Origin: Brettanomyces bruxellensis
Lineage: Eukaryota; Ascomycota; Pichiomycetes; Pichiales; Pichiaceae
Direction: 5' to 3'
Length of the DNA: 64,000 nt
NCBI RefSeq assembly: GCF_011074885.1
Contig: NC_054688.1
Span: 744,001 to 808,000 of the forward strand
Shown: positions 1 through 9,000 of the stretch, in pieces
Layout of the letters: each line of letters begins with the position of its first letter
How positions within the stretch are numbered: position 1 is the stretch's first letter
Notes under the pieces: generated by a model
Databases searched by the model: none
What the model saw: only the letters and a program-made list of their open reading frames with translations
Told to the model about the DNA's origin: nothing
Program-made: the position numbers and the translations under genes

Positions 1-522
1 GTCACAATGGCTGGCCAAATGATCATGGAAGGCCACGCAAAACTATCTATGCCTCCTGGATTGAAGAGAATATTGACAAGAATAGTTTCGATAACTCCTT
101 GCATTATAGTTGTGATCAAGAGTGGAAGAGAGGGACTCAGCAGTGTTCTTAACGGCTCGCAGGTTATTCTCTCAATGCTTTTGCCGTTTGTTAGTGCACC
201 ATTAATCTATCTTACATGCAATAAAAAGATTATGAGGGTTAGAGTTGGCAAAAGCTATGGTACTTCTAGTGAGGATTCTTCTGAGATGGAGCTACAGAAC
301 ATGTCCGGACAGCAAGATACAGATCAAGAACAAAACAGGCATGCAAACTCTGGGCGTTATGATGAATTACCGACTGGAAATAATGACAATCACGAAGTTT
401 ACAAGGATATGAGTAATGGTAAAGTGTCTGGCATCCTATCTTTTATTGTTTGGCTTTTCATCAGTATTCTCAATTTTTGGCTTCTCGCAAGCCTGGCCGT
501 GGGCAAGAATGTTCCATTATAA
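1..522 (+). CDS. SMF1: SMF1/SMF2-type Nramp metal transporter, C-terminal part (5' truncated by window edge)
   Basis: The reading frame is open at base 1, so only the last ~173 residues are present. The visible start, with TMAGQMIMEG followed by a basic amphipathic stretch and a hydrophobic segment (ITPCIIVVI), matches the late transmembrane region of fungal Nramp/SMF proton-coupled divalent metal (Mn2+/Fe2+) transporters, where an AGQ-(I/M)-(V/M)-EG motif is conserved. Two further hydrophobic segments follow (about SMLLPFVSAPLIYL and ILSFIVWLFISILNFWLLASL), separated by a ~75-residue polar, acidic, probably cytosolic loop. In S. cerevisiae Smf1/2 act at the plasma membrane or in endosomes. 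Which SMF paralogue this is cannot be decided from the fragment; the symbol is a family label. Confidence 0.75.
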   Translation, partial: VTMAGQMIMEGHAKLSMPPGLKRILTRIVSITPCIIVVIKSGREGLSSVLNGSQVILSMLLPFVSAPLIYLTCNKKIMRVRVGKSYGTSSEDSSEMELQNMSGQQDTDQEQNRHANSGRYDELPTGNNDNHEVYKDMSNGKVSGILSFIVWLFISILNFWLLASLAVGKNVPL

Positions 523-618
523 TTGTATTGCATTTTACATTTGGCATATATATCTGGTATAGTAATTGTGAATCTACTAGATACAGCTCTCAGTGTAGAC
601 TTTTTTTTTCTTGGTATC

Positions 619-642
619 AAAAAAAAAAAAAAAAAAAAAAAA
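619..642 (+). repeat. poly(A) tract of 24 bases in the TAF11 promoter
   Basis: An uninterrupted run of 24 A, preceded by a T9 run at 601-609. It lies about 140 bp upstream of the TAF11 start codon. Long poly(dA:dT) tracts in yeast promoters are known to exclude nucleosomes. Confidence 0.9.
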
Positions 643-687
643 GGAGGTGGAAAAAAGAATGCACTCAACAACGCTCAGGCCGGTGGA

Positions 688-697
688 TATATATATA
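688..697 (+). promoter_or_regulatory. TATA element of TAF11
   Basis: A TATATATATA run about 85-90 bp upstream of the TAF11 ATG and 46 bp downstream of the A24 tract, a usual spacing for a yeast core promoter. Assignment is by position only. Confidence 0.5.
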
Positions 698-779
698 GCC
701 AATAATTTATTTAGTAGCTTTAACCACTTTGGTTTCACATTAAACATATTTAATTTCCTAGCGTCTCCAACTATACATC

Positions 780-2633
780 ATGAGTGATGAGTTCAATCTC
801 TTTGGGAATATAGGAGATAATCCACTGGGCAGCGGTGACCAATTGGATGCCCTATTTAAGAAGTTGGAAGAGGAACAACATCAATTAAAGCAACATTCAG
901 GACCAGCTTCGAGCACAAATTCCTTACTATCGAATATACCACAGACAATTGAAGAATCACACATTAGTGCAAGTCTACATGCATCAATGAGGGTGGAAAG
1001 TACGCATTCCTCTGGAGGTCCGATTCCATTTAAACTACATCATTCAAAACCTACTGAGACAAAGCAGGCAATACAAAAAGTGCAGAAGGATCAGGGCAAA
1101 GACAGAGGAGAACAACCAAAGAAAAAGCGCCACTATAAAAAGCGGACAAAAAAAAATAAGGGGAAGGGGGAGTTGGATTTTGATCTTGAGAAACTGACTA
1201 CAGATGATATCCTGAATTATAGCCCAGGTCTGCTTTTTGGAGACAAGCAGGATTCACCTTCAGGAAGCAATGGAAATATTCGAAACGCACTATCAACAAG
1301 CACTGCAGATGAAGCTGATATTCAAAGTTTTATGCGGAGTCTTGATCCGGACAATGTAGGACTTGGGGATTTACCATTTTTGGGTTCAGGAGGTGTGTCT
1401 TCAACAGATGAGGAGCCAAAACATAAAAGAGGCCCCGGAAGACCAAGGAAGAAGAGAAAATACACAAAGCACAAAAAAGACCCAAATGCTCCCAAGAAGC
1501 CCAAGAAGCCCAGAAAGCCAAGAAAACCAAGAAAGAAGAAGGCAACTGAAAGTACTGGCTTTAATGGTATGATGGACAGTACAGGCCTTGTCTCGCTGAA
1601 AACAGAAGAATCCAGTTCGGATGTTGCATTATCTCGGAGTGCATCGGTTCTAGAGGAAAGCTCAGCGAAGGCGAAAAGTTCCAATAAAATTCGCATTAAC
1701 ATACCAGAGTCGTTAGACCAGGGAGCATACTTCAAAAATAATATGCACATACACGGGTCCCAGTTGAGCGAAGCTCAGGCTCCTAAGCACAAGGAACACA
1801 AGAAGAAAATAAAATTACCGGAACCGGAAAAACCACAGCCACTTGACGAGAACGGTGTGCCTTTGGACATGATAGCCGGAATGAAGTATCTACAGACAAA
1901 GTTTGAGGCATACAAAGAAGTGAACATTGCAGAAAAGCTTCTTTCTAAGAAAAGAGATGAGGACGAAGGTATTGAGAGAGACGATAATGACCCCGATGAG
2001 CCAGAGTTTGGTGACTTGTTAGATCTCTTTGGTATTAACCCGGAGGAGATATCCCTAGATCTCACATTGAATGAGAAGAGGCGACTTCTTCTTGAGAGTA
2101 TGGACAAAGAGCAAATGTCGCGGTATGAATTTTTCCGGAGAACAAACTTGAATACGGGAAGTGTCAGGAGGCTTGTGAGTAGCACAATAGGGCAGAGTAT
2201 CAGTACCAGTTTGGCAAAAATTATAGGTGGTGTGGGTAAGATGTTTGTTGGCAACATAGTAGAAAGAGCCAAGGATGCTCAGAGAAAACAGTTTGAAAGC
2301 CAGGTCATACAGCAGTTAAACTACAAGCGAGCATTGAAGAAGTATGAGAATGCACTTCAACGGTTAAAGGCCGAGGGTGGAACCGATTTTTCACAAATCC
2401 AGAAACCTGGTCCCCCGCCAACATTTTACGAGGAGTTACGTGATCAGAGTAAGTTCCCGAGACGAAACCCATACACCTATAATAACTTTAGGGTGATCAT
2501 ACCTGATGCAAACACGCATCTTACTGCCGATCACATACGTGCGGCATACAAACTTTATGGGCAGGAAACGTCTTACGATATAAATGGAAGATGGAGTCAG
2601 CAGGGGGGTGGAAATGGCCTGTTGTTTCGCTGA
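780..2633 (+). CDS. TAF11: TFIID subunit 11 (TAF11) with long basic N-terminal extension
   Basis: This 617-residue protein is a histone-fold subunit of general transcription factor TFIID and pairs with TAF13 in the nucleus. The family is identified by residues ~430-500: SRYEFFRR, then SVRRLVSSTIGQSIS and GKMFVGNIVERA, the TAF11 histone fold. A second conserved segment near residue 581 (LTADHIRAAYKLYG) is followed by the C-terminal W-x-Q-G-x-G-x-G-x-x-FR ending that I recall from S. cerevisiae TAF11. A region of about 70 residues lies between fold and C-terminal helix, as in other yeast TAF11. The first ~400 residues are unusual: low complexity, Lys/Pro-rich, with an AT-hook-like RGPGRPRKK near residue 217 and a run of KPRKPRK repeats to about 255. 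It is clearly longer than the ~346-residue S. cerevisiae protein. The start is the first ATG after a TATA run. Confidence 0.93.
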   Translation: MSDEFNLFGNIGDNPLGSGDQLDALFKKLEEEQHQLKQHSGPASSTNSLLSNIPQTIEESHISASLHASMRVESTHSSGGPIPFKLHHSKPTETKQAIQKVQKDQGKDRGEQPKKKRHYKKRTKKNKGKGELDFDLEKLTTDDILNYSPGLLFGDKQDSPSGSNGNIRNALSTSTADEADIQSFMRSLDPDNVGLGDLPFLGSGGVSSTDEEPKHKRGPGRPRKKRKYTKHKKDPNAPKKPKKPRKPRKPRKKKATESTGFNGMMDSTGLVSLKTEESSSDVALSRSASVLEESSAKAKSSNKIRINIPESLDQGAYFKNNMHIHGSQLSEAQAPKHKEHKKKIKLPEPEKPQPLDENGVPLDMIAGMKYLQTKFEAYKEVNIAEKLLSKKRDEDEGIERDDNDPDEPEFGDLLDLFGINPEEISLDLTLNEKRRLLLESMDKEQMSRYEFFRRTNLNTGSVRRLVSSTIGQSISTSLAKIIGGVGKMFVGNIVERAKDAQRKQFESQVIQQLNYKRALKKYENALQRLKAEGGTDFSQIQKPGPPPTFYEELRDQSKFPRRNPYTYNNFRVIIPDANTHLTADHIRAAYKLYGQETSYDINGRWSQQGGGNGLLFR

Positions 2634-2955
2634 GGAGCGTGCAAAATTTGCTAATATTTTGTGTAATTATAGTAATGTACAAGTATGAAGAATTGTAAGG
2701 TTAATGTTGCTCCTTTTATTTATTATTTTAGTGCTGTTAATATCGGACGAAGTCTGTTGCTCTGGAAATAATAGAAGATAGGTAAAGGTGAGGAGAGAAC
2801 AGGAAAAAAAAAAAAAAAAAAAATGCATCGAACTTCATGCACTCATTCTATCTTTTTTTTTCTTCATGTACATCTCTAGTATTCCTTCTTAGATACTAAT
2901 CAGAGTTCCAGATCCTAACCGTTTCAGTTCTAATCAATACTTGAGTATTCAAATC
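2634..2955. other. intergenic TAF11-GPN3
   Basis: Contains the 3' flank of TAF11 and the promoter of GPN3, both on the plus strand. The only notable element is an A20 run at 2804-2823. No additional gene is seen. Confidence 0.7.
2804..2823 (+). repeat. poly(A) tract of 20 bases in the GPN3 promoter
   Basis: Uninterrupted A20 about 133 bp upstream of the GPN3 start, with a T9 run shortly downstream. No convincing TATA box is seen between it and the ATG. Confidence 0.9.
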
Positions 2956-3813
2956 ATGTCGAAAGTCGGAGTAATGGTCATGGGGCCTGCAGGGGTGGGA
3001 AAATCTACATTTTGCAATTCTATGATGGCGTATATGGAATCACAGGGAAGATCAGCCAATCTTGTTAACCTAGATCCAGCAGCAACAGCACATGAGTACG
3101 AATTTACTATAGATATCAGAGACTTGATTTCGTTGGATGACGTCGAGGATGAACTCAAACTTGGTCCAAACGGTGGTCTTATTTACTGCTTTGAGTTCCT
3201 TTTGAAAAATTTGGATTGGCTCGATGACCAAATCGGAGATTATCCAGATGACTATCTTATTTTCGACTGCCCGGGACAGATCGAATTATACAGTCATATA
3301 CCGGCTATGCCAATTGTGGTGAAACACATACAACAGCAACTAAACTTTAACCTTTGCTGTACATATCTAATAGAGGCTCCCTTTATGGTTGATAGAGCCA
3401 AGTTCTTTTCAGGAGCCTTGGAAGCGATGTCAACGATGATTTTCATGGAGCTGCCTCATTTGAACATACTTTCAAAGATGGACTTGGTCAAAGGAAAGAT
3501 GTCGAAAAGGGAAGTGAGGAAGTTCTTATGCCCAGATCCAATGCTAATGAATGACGATGAGGTGCAAGACGATCAAAAAGATCTGATTCTAACAAATCCC
3601 AAATACAGACGATTGAATAAGGCAATAGCACAGCTAGTGGATGACTTTGGAATGGTGCAGTTTCTGCCTTTGGACTGTTCCGATAGAGACAAAAGCGAGT
3701 CTCTAAGAACGATCGTTACATGCATTGATAATATGACACAATGGGATGAAAACCAGGAGCCAAAGGATCCGGCTGAAGATATGGAAGAACCAGAAGATCC
3801 AGAGGACCAGTAA
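2956..3813 (+). CDS. GPN3: GPN-loop GTPase 3
   Basis: A 285-residue GPN-loop GTPase. This family helps assemble RNA polymerase II and import it to the nucleus, with GPN1/Npa3 as partner. Seen in order: P-loop GPAGVGKST at the N-terminus, the family-defining GPN tripeptide in LGPNGG, a DCPGQIELY switch motif, and the guanine-specificity motif SKMD. Length matches GPN3 (about 270-285) better than the longer GPN1 or GPN2. The C-terminus is acidic ([11 protein letters not shown]). The frame is open five codons further upstream but only from a TTG; the ATG at 2956 starts the conserved [12 protein letters not shown] segment and was chosen. It converges on the sirtuin gene, with only 82 bp between the two stop codons. 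Confidence 0.92.
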   Translation: MSKVGVMVMGPAGVGKSTFCNSMMAYMESQGRSANLVNLDPAATAHEYEFTIDIRDLISLDDVEDELKLGPNGGLIYCFEFLLKNLDWLDDQIGDYPDDYLIFDCPGQIELYSHIPAMPIVVKHIQQQLNFNLCCTYLIEAPFMVDRAKFFSGALEAMSTMIFMELPHLNILSKMDLVKGKMSKREVRKFLCPDPMLMNDDEVQDDQKDLILTNPKYRRLNKAIAQLVDDFGMVQFLPLDCSDRDKSESLRTIVTCIDNMTQWDENQEPKDPAEDMEEPEDPEDQ

Positions 3814-3895
3814 GTGAATTCGGAATATATGTATTATACAGTATTATAGACTTAACAAAATGTTGACACTCAAAAACGTATCCAGGGCATATCGG

Positions 3896-5269
3896 TTATG
3901 CAACCCGTATTTTCTCGGACTTCAACGTTTCCACTTTTGTATTAACCTTTCTGCGTCTTTTCTTAGGCTTGTAAACGTAGTCATATAGACTGACAAGACC
4001 TGGAACCATCTGGCAACTTCCAATTACTAGCAAATCGAAATACTCCACATAATCCACAATACTCTGTGTTGGAGGATCTATATTCACCCATATCACATAT
4101 CCTTTATTCGCATGCACAGATCTTGCCATTTCTTTCACAAGCCTTCTCACTCCCGGTATCTTTAGTGTAGTACCAGTAACAATGAGACAATCTGGTCTTG
4201 ATTTGATATCAGATTCAGTGATGCTTCCGATAATTTCACCATCCGGATGGAACTCGTTGTATAAAACAATTCTTGGCCTCAGTATTCCTTCGTTCTGTAA
4301 TCTTTTCCCTGCAATATCACGAACCTTGTTCATCTCCTGGCATTCTGGACATCTCACTATTAATCTTCTTCCTTCTGTATTAGGTGCCTTTTTGAAAAAC
4401 GTCTCATTCAACGGTGTAATATACCGACACTTTGAACAGTTCATTAGCTGAATATTCCCATGCAATTGAATGCATTTTGGATATGGTTTGTGAAAAGTTA
4501 GCGGGATCTTTGTTTTCAAATGTGGTAACTGTACGTCTAGACAATCAATATTCTGTGTATATAGTCTCAGAAGACGACCTTGCTCTGATATCTTATCAAT
4601 CATGTGATGATAATATGTTGGGTCGCACTCATTGGAAAGAGTGTACAACTTGTGGATCATTGACTCAAATTTCTTAATGGAACCATCTGACCTAAACACA
4701 TTATAGTCAAAGAGATTTTTTCCTGAACCTGAGGATTTAGTAGCCAAGCCTTGAAATAGACCATTAGAGGATCTGAAATCAGGAATACCAGCCCCCACAG
4801 AAACTCCGGCACCAATAACCATTACCACCCTCTTGGAGTATGTTATGGCATGATGAAGAAAATAAACATCTGACAACTCAATTTGATCTTCAAGTGGTTT
4901 ATCAAAATCAAGCTTTGAAATATCCAGTATCGTCCCATTTGGAGGTCTGTATCTTAGTTTTGGTTTTCTTTTAAGATCTGTTGTTGGAATCTCGAACTGA
5001 ACACTTTCTGGTTTTTGTTCAAAACCTTTCAGTAATCTGGAACATCGAGTACGAAACTTGCTTATAGTTAGGCCAAGCAGCTTCAAATTCTTTAGATCTT
5101 CTTCACTGAATTCCTCCTGCTTCACTGCAATCGTGTCCAAAGGTTCCTTTTTTATCTTTCTTCTCCCTGTTTCCTTTTTAACTCTTCCTGAATCTCCAAT
5201 TCGTGATTGCCTTTCCAACTTCACGTTTACTTTCTTATTCGAAACTTTATTCCTTCTCACAACAGTCAT
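3896..5269 (-). CDS. HST3: HST3/HST4-type NAD-dependent histone deacetylase (sirtuin)
   Basis: A 457-residue sirtuin. Conserved motifs are GAGVSVGAGIPDFRS near residue 150 (NAD binding), TQNID, the catalytic-histidine motif QLHG, and two cysteine pairs (CSKC and CPEC) that form the structural zinc site. An N-terminal Lys/Arg-rich tail of about 100 residues and the long linker after PDFRS, with its YHHMIDKI segment, resemble Hst3/Hst4, which remove acetyl from histone H3 Lys56 after S phase. Length suits Hst3 (~447) better than Hst4 (~370), but one gene may serve both roles here, so the symbol is a family label. The frame extends five codons upstream from a TTG; the ATG at 5269 is taken as the start. 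It shares its upstream region with the ABC transporter gene at 6034. Confidence 0.87.
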   Translation of the reverse strand: MTVVRRNKVSNKKVNVKLERQSRIGDSGRVKKETGRRKIKKEPLDTIAVKQEEFSEEDLKNLKLLGLTISKFRTRCSRLLKGFEQKPESVQFEIPTTDLKRKPKLRYRPPNGTILDISKLDFDKPLEDQIELSDVYFLHHAITYSKRVVMVIGAGVSVGAGIPDFRSSNGLFQGLATKSSGSGKNLFDYNVFRSDGSIKKFESMIHKLYTLSNECDPTYYHHMIDKISEQGRLLRLYTQNIDCLDVQLPHLKTKIPLTFHKPYPKCIQLHGNIQLMNCSKCRYITPLNETFFKKAPNTEGRRLIVRCPECQEMNKVRDIAGKRLQNEGILRPRIVLYNEFHPDGEIIGSITESDIKSRPDCLIVTGTTLKIPGVRRLVKEMARSVHANKGYVIWVNIDPPTQSIVDYVEYFDLLVIGSCQMVPGLVSLYDYVYKPKKRRRKVNTKVETLKSEKIRVA

Positions 5270-6033
5270 ACTTCTGGCAGCCAAACAAAATTTGACGAGT
5301 ATATTTATTGCCTTGATAAATCAAGCTTTAATGAAAGTATAAATATTCTTAGAAAGCTGGATTGAATACAAAAAAGAGATGTGACACGCATCTGTGTGTC
5401 TTTCAAGATGATTTCATTTCACTTTTTTTCTCTCCCCAAGATGATAAAAAAAATGTCAGATTATTACTCTTTTGGGGTTTACAAGCAAGCAATTTAGCTG
5501 TTTGTGGAATAATTCGCAATATAAGAGTCTCCATTTGATTGACCCGTCAATCGACGTTAATACTGTAACCATTCGCAAGATTCGGAAATTGAATCCGTGC
5601 TTGGTAAGGGTGACGACCAAAAAAATATATATACATAATATAATAGCTAGGTCTGGTTTATCTAGAAAGGCAAGTACAACCAGGAAAGGAAACATAAACA
5701 ATATGTTGCTCACATATTGATTACATTCATCACCTTTTTCACTTTGAATTCTGTCGGTGCTCTGTAATTTTCAATAAAAGGTAGCTGAACCGCTTATTAA
5801 TCGACTAAGTAAATACATCCGTACACTGCATTCTATACTGTGGAAAGCGAAATTTTTACGGCTTTTATCTCAAAATTCTCCGCTTTCCTGCTTAGCTCTT
5901 CGAGTATTTAAGAACTCCGTATATAAGAAATCATTTGCCTTCATAGTTTTTGTATAGCATATCCTGTTTCAACTTTACGCCAAGTACCATCTCTAATTAG
6001 CACAAAGTTTTGGTAAAAGCAGAAAATAGCAAA
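5270..6033. other. divergent promoter region, sirtuin / ABC transporter A
   Basis: This 764-bp interval separates two divergent genes. A TATATAAG element at 5920-5927, 107 bp upstream of the transporter ATG, is the only convincing core promoter signal. The short ORFs inside show no family resemblance. I found no perfect Yap1 site (TTACTAA/TTAGTAA), which one might expect at a cadmium-responsive transporter. Confidence 0.55.
5920..5927 (+). promoter_or_regulatory. TATA box of ABC transporter A
   Basis: TATATAAG 107 bp upstream of the ATG at 6034, on the coding strand. Confidence 0.55.
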
Positions 6034-9000
6034 ATGAGTGCTTTTTGGAACGATATTAGCACTCAGATTGTGGATTCTTCGGAGATTATTGGCCATTCAT
6101 CTTCAAATGGTACTTTCTTAAAAAGCCCAATCTGCTCCTGCTATGACAACGGCGGATACTCTATCATTTCACCTATAAACGATATTTCGCCATGTTTTAT
6201 TAATGGTATCCTTACAAATTTATTATCGGTTGCAATCATAGTTCATGGCTCAATAGAAATACATAGATTGCGTCAGAAGAGAAACATAAGTGCAAGATCC
6301 TCGTCATTTTTTGGCATTAAATGCATCTTAATTGCTTTACAGGTTATGCTTCAGCTACTGATCTGTCTATACTACCCAAAGGTTACTTCTTATCCTTTGA
6401 ATGTAACCTTTTTGAATGATATACAGTGGTGGTCGACGCTTGGCACTTGCTTGTCTTTATTGATAGTTAGCGCACTTTCATACATTGAGAATTACAAGTC
6501 TTTCATTGCCTCCACCGCATTAATTAACTTCTGGTTGGTATACGCTATTTTGAACTTTTTCCGCATAATTAATGTGTATCTTCGAAAAACAACAACTGCT
6601 ATGACTTTCTTAATATGGGCTACCGGTATAAATACTATTCTGATTCTTGTGTTGGAGATTACTGAATCTCCAAGACCTATTTTAAAGCCGGAGGAGTATA
6701 ATCCAGTGGAAAATGCCAACATATTCAGTCGTATTACTTTTGAATGGCTGACACCTTTAATGAGTAAGGGTTATCACAAGTATCTCGAACAGAAAGATCT
6801 ACCTATGCTGCCAAGTGCTTTGAAATCAAGAAACTTGTTCAACTCTTTGTACGAGAATTGGAAAAGTGAGATTAATAAAGGAAGCGCACCTTCTTTGGCA
6901 AAGGCTCTTTGGAAATCATTTGGCGGTCAATTCATGTTTGCCGGTATTTTCAAACTCATTCAGGATTGTATCGCCTTCATTCAGCCACAATTTTTGAAAA
7001 AATTGATCCAATTTGTTGATGATTACTCTAAGGATCATAGCATTCCTCTTACCAGAGGCTTTATGATTGTTGTTGGAATGTTTGGTGTTTCTGTCATTCA
7101 GACTGCGGCTTTACATCAATATTTTGAGAGGGTGTTCGACACAGGCATTAAAGTGAAGTCATCTTTAAACTGTCTTATTTATCAGAAGGCCTTGACCTTG
7201 TCTGCGGAGGCCAAACAAAAGAAAAGTACAGGCGATATTGTCAACTTGATGTCTGTTGATACTCAACGTTTACAGGAGTTATGCAGGAATCTGCAACTCA
7301 TTTGGTCTGGACCTTTTCAAATAATACTTTGCTTGCTCTCTCTCTACAAGTTGATTGGAAATGCCATGTGGGTTGGTGTTTTTATCATGGTGATAAGCGT
7401 GCCCTTGAATACCTTCCTATTTGGTATCCTCAAGAGTTTGCAGAAGAGGCAGATGAAAATCAAGGATGAGAGAACTGGACTTATTTCCGAAATCCTTAAC
7501 AACATCAAGTCTTTGAAGTTGTATGCCTGGGAAATTCCGTTCAGGAAGAAGCTGACTTACGTGAGAAATGAGAAAGAACTCAAGAACTTGAAGAAAATCG
7601 GTGTGTGCCAGGCATGCAACCAATTTGTTTTCAAATCGGCTCCTCATCTAGTCAGCACTGCATCATTTGGACTTTTCCTATGGAAGTACAGCTCACGCCC
7701 ATTGGGAACGGACATCGTCTTTACAGCACTTTCTCTTTTCAACTTATTAAGTTTCCCATTAGCTGTTCTTCCGAATGTTATCGGGAGCGTCATTGAAGCC
7801 CAAGTTTCTCTTAAGAGACTATCAGACTTTATGATGAGTGATGAATTGGAGATGAATTCAGTCCATAAACTTTCTCCAAATTACGAAAAAGGTGCACCTG
7901 CTGTTGAGATTGAAGATGCCGACTTTTTGTGGTCTCGTCACCCTTATAAAGTTGCTCTTGTGAACATTAATTACAGTGCAAAAGTTGGAGATCTCAATTG
8001 TATTGTTGGAAGGGTTGGCTCTGGAAAATCATGTATGCTTCAGGCTATACTTGGTGACTTGCACAAGACTAAAGGTATTGCAAGAGTTTATGGTTCTGTT
8101 GCTTATGTTCCTCAAATTCCTTGGATCATGAACGGTACTATTCGAGAGAACATCTTGTTTGGATGCAAGTATGATAAGGACTTTTATGAAAAGACGCTTA
8201 AGGCATGTGCTTTGATTTTGGATTTAGGTATTATGCCGGATGGTGATTTAACACAGGTGGGTGAAAAGGGAATCAGCTTGTCTGGAGGTCAAAAGGCACG
8301 TTTATCATTGGCTAGATCCGTTTATGCCCGTTCGGATGTTTACATTTTAGATGATATATTGAGTGCGGTGGACGAGCATGTGGGAAGACATATTATCAAC
8401 AATGTTCTTGGCCCTGAAGGTTTACTTAAAAGCAGATGCAGAATTCTTGCTACGAACAATTTGCACGTCCTCGTTCATGCTGATAAGATTACCATGCTCT
8501 CGCAAGGTAGAGTCCAAGAAGAGGGAAGTTATACTGATTTGATGGCCATGGAGAACAAATCTGGTTTATATAAGCTTTTGAAGGAGTTTGGTCATGCTGG
8601 AAAAAGCGGCGATACCACTCCTGAGAATGAAGAGTCGAACTCAGATAAGGCTGCCGAGGCAATTGAGAAGGTTGTCACGACCGACAGCAAAGAGTCATTC
8701 GCCTTGGGTGAGCTTGATTCAGAGATTAAAGAAGCTTCAAAGCATGTGGTTCATAAGGCGGAAATGGAAGATTTTACAAATGCTGTTAAGCAGAAGGAGA
8801 TAATCGAGGAGCAGACAGGCAGAAATGAAAAGCACGAACAGGGAAAGGTGAAATGGAACGTTTATCTTACTTATTTCAAGGCTTGTGGGTTCAGAAATGT
8901 TTGCATCTTGATTGCCTTTATCATCGCATATATGGGATTGTCTGTGTTGGCCAATGTGTGGTTGAAATACTGGTCTGAGTTGAATAGTAGGATGGGCTAT

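Noticed and set aside
7..522. Reading the SMF fragment as a complete small protein from the ATG at base 7
   Set aside because: The frame is open to base 1 and the first residues are an internal Nramp motif, so the gene is cut by the window edge.
1420..1545. HMG-box-like DPNAPKKPKKP in TAF11
   Set aside because: Only the basic N-terminal arm resembles an HMG box; the aromatic and helical residues of the box do not follow.
5456..5713. Minus-strand ORF upstream of ABC transporter A
   Set aside because: Hydrophobic composition arises from AT-rich sequence; no recognised domain, and it overlaps the likely promoter.
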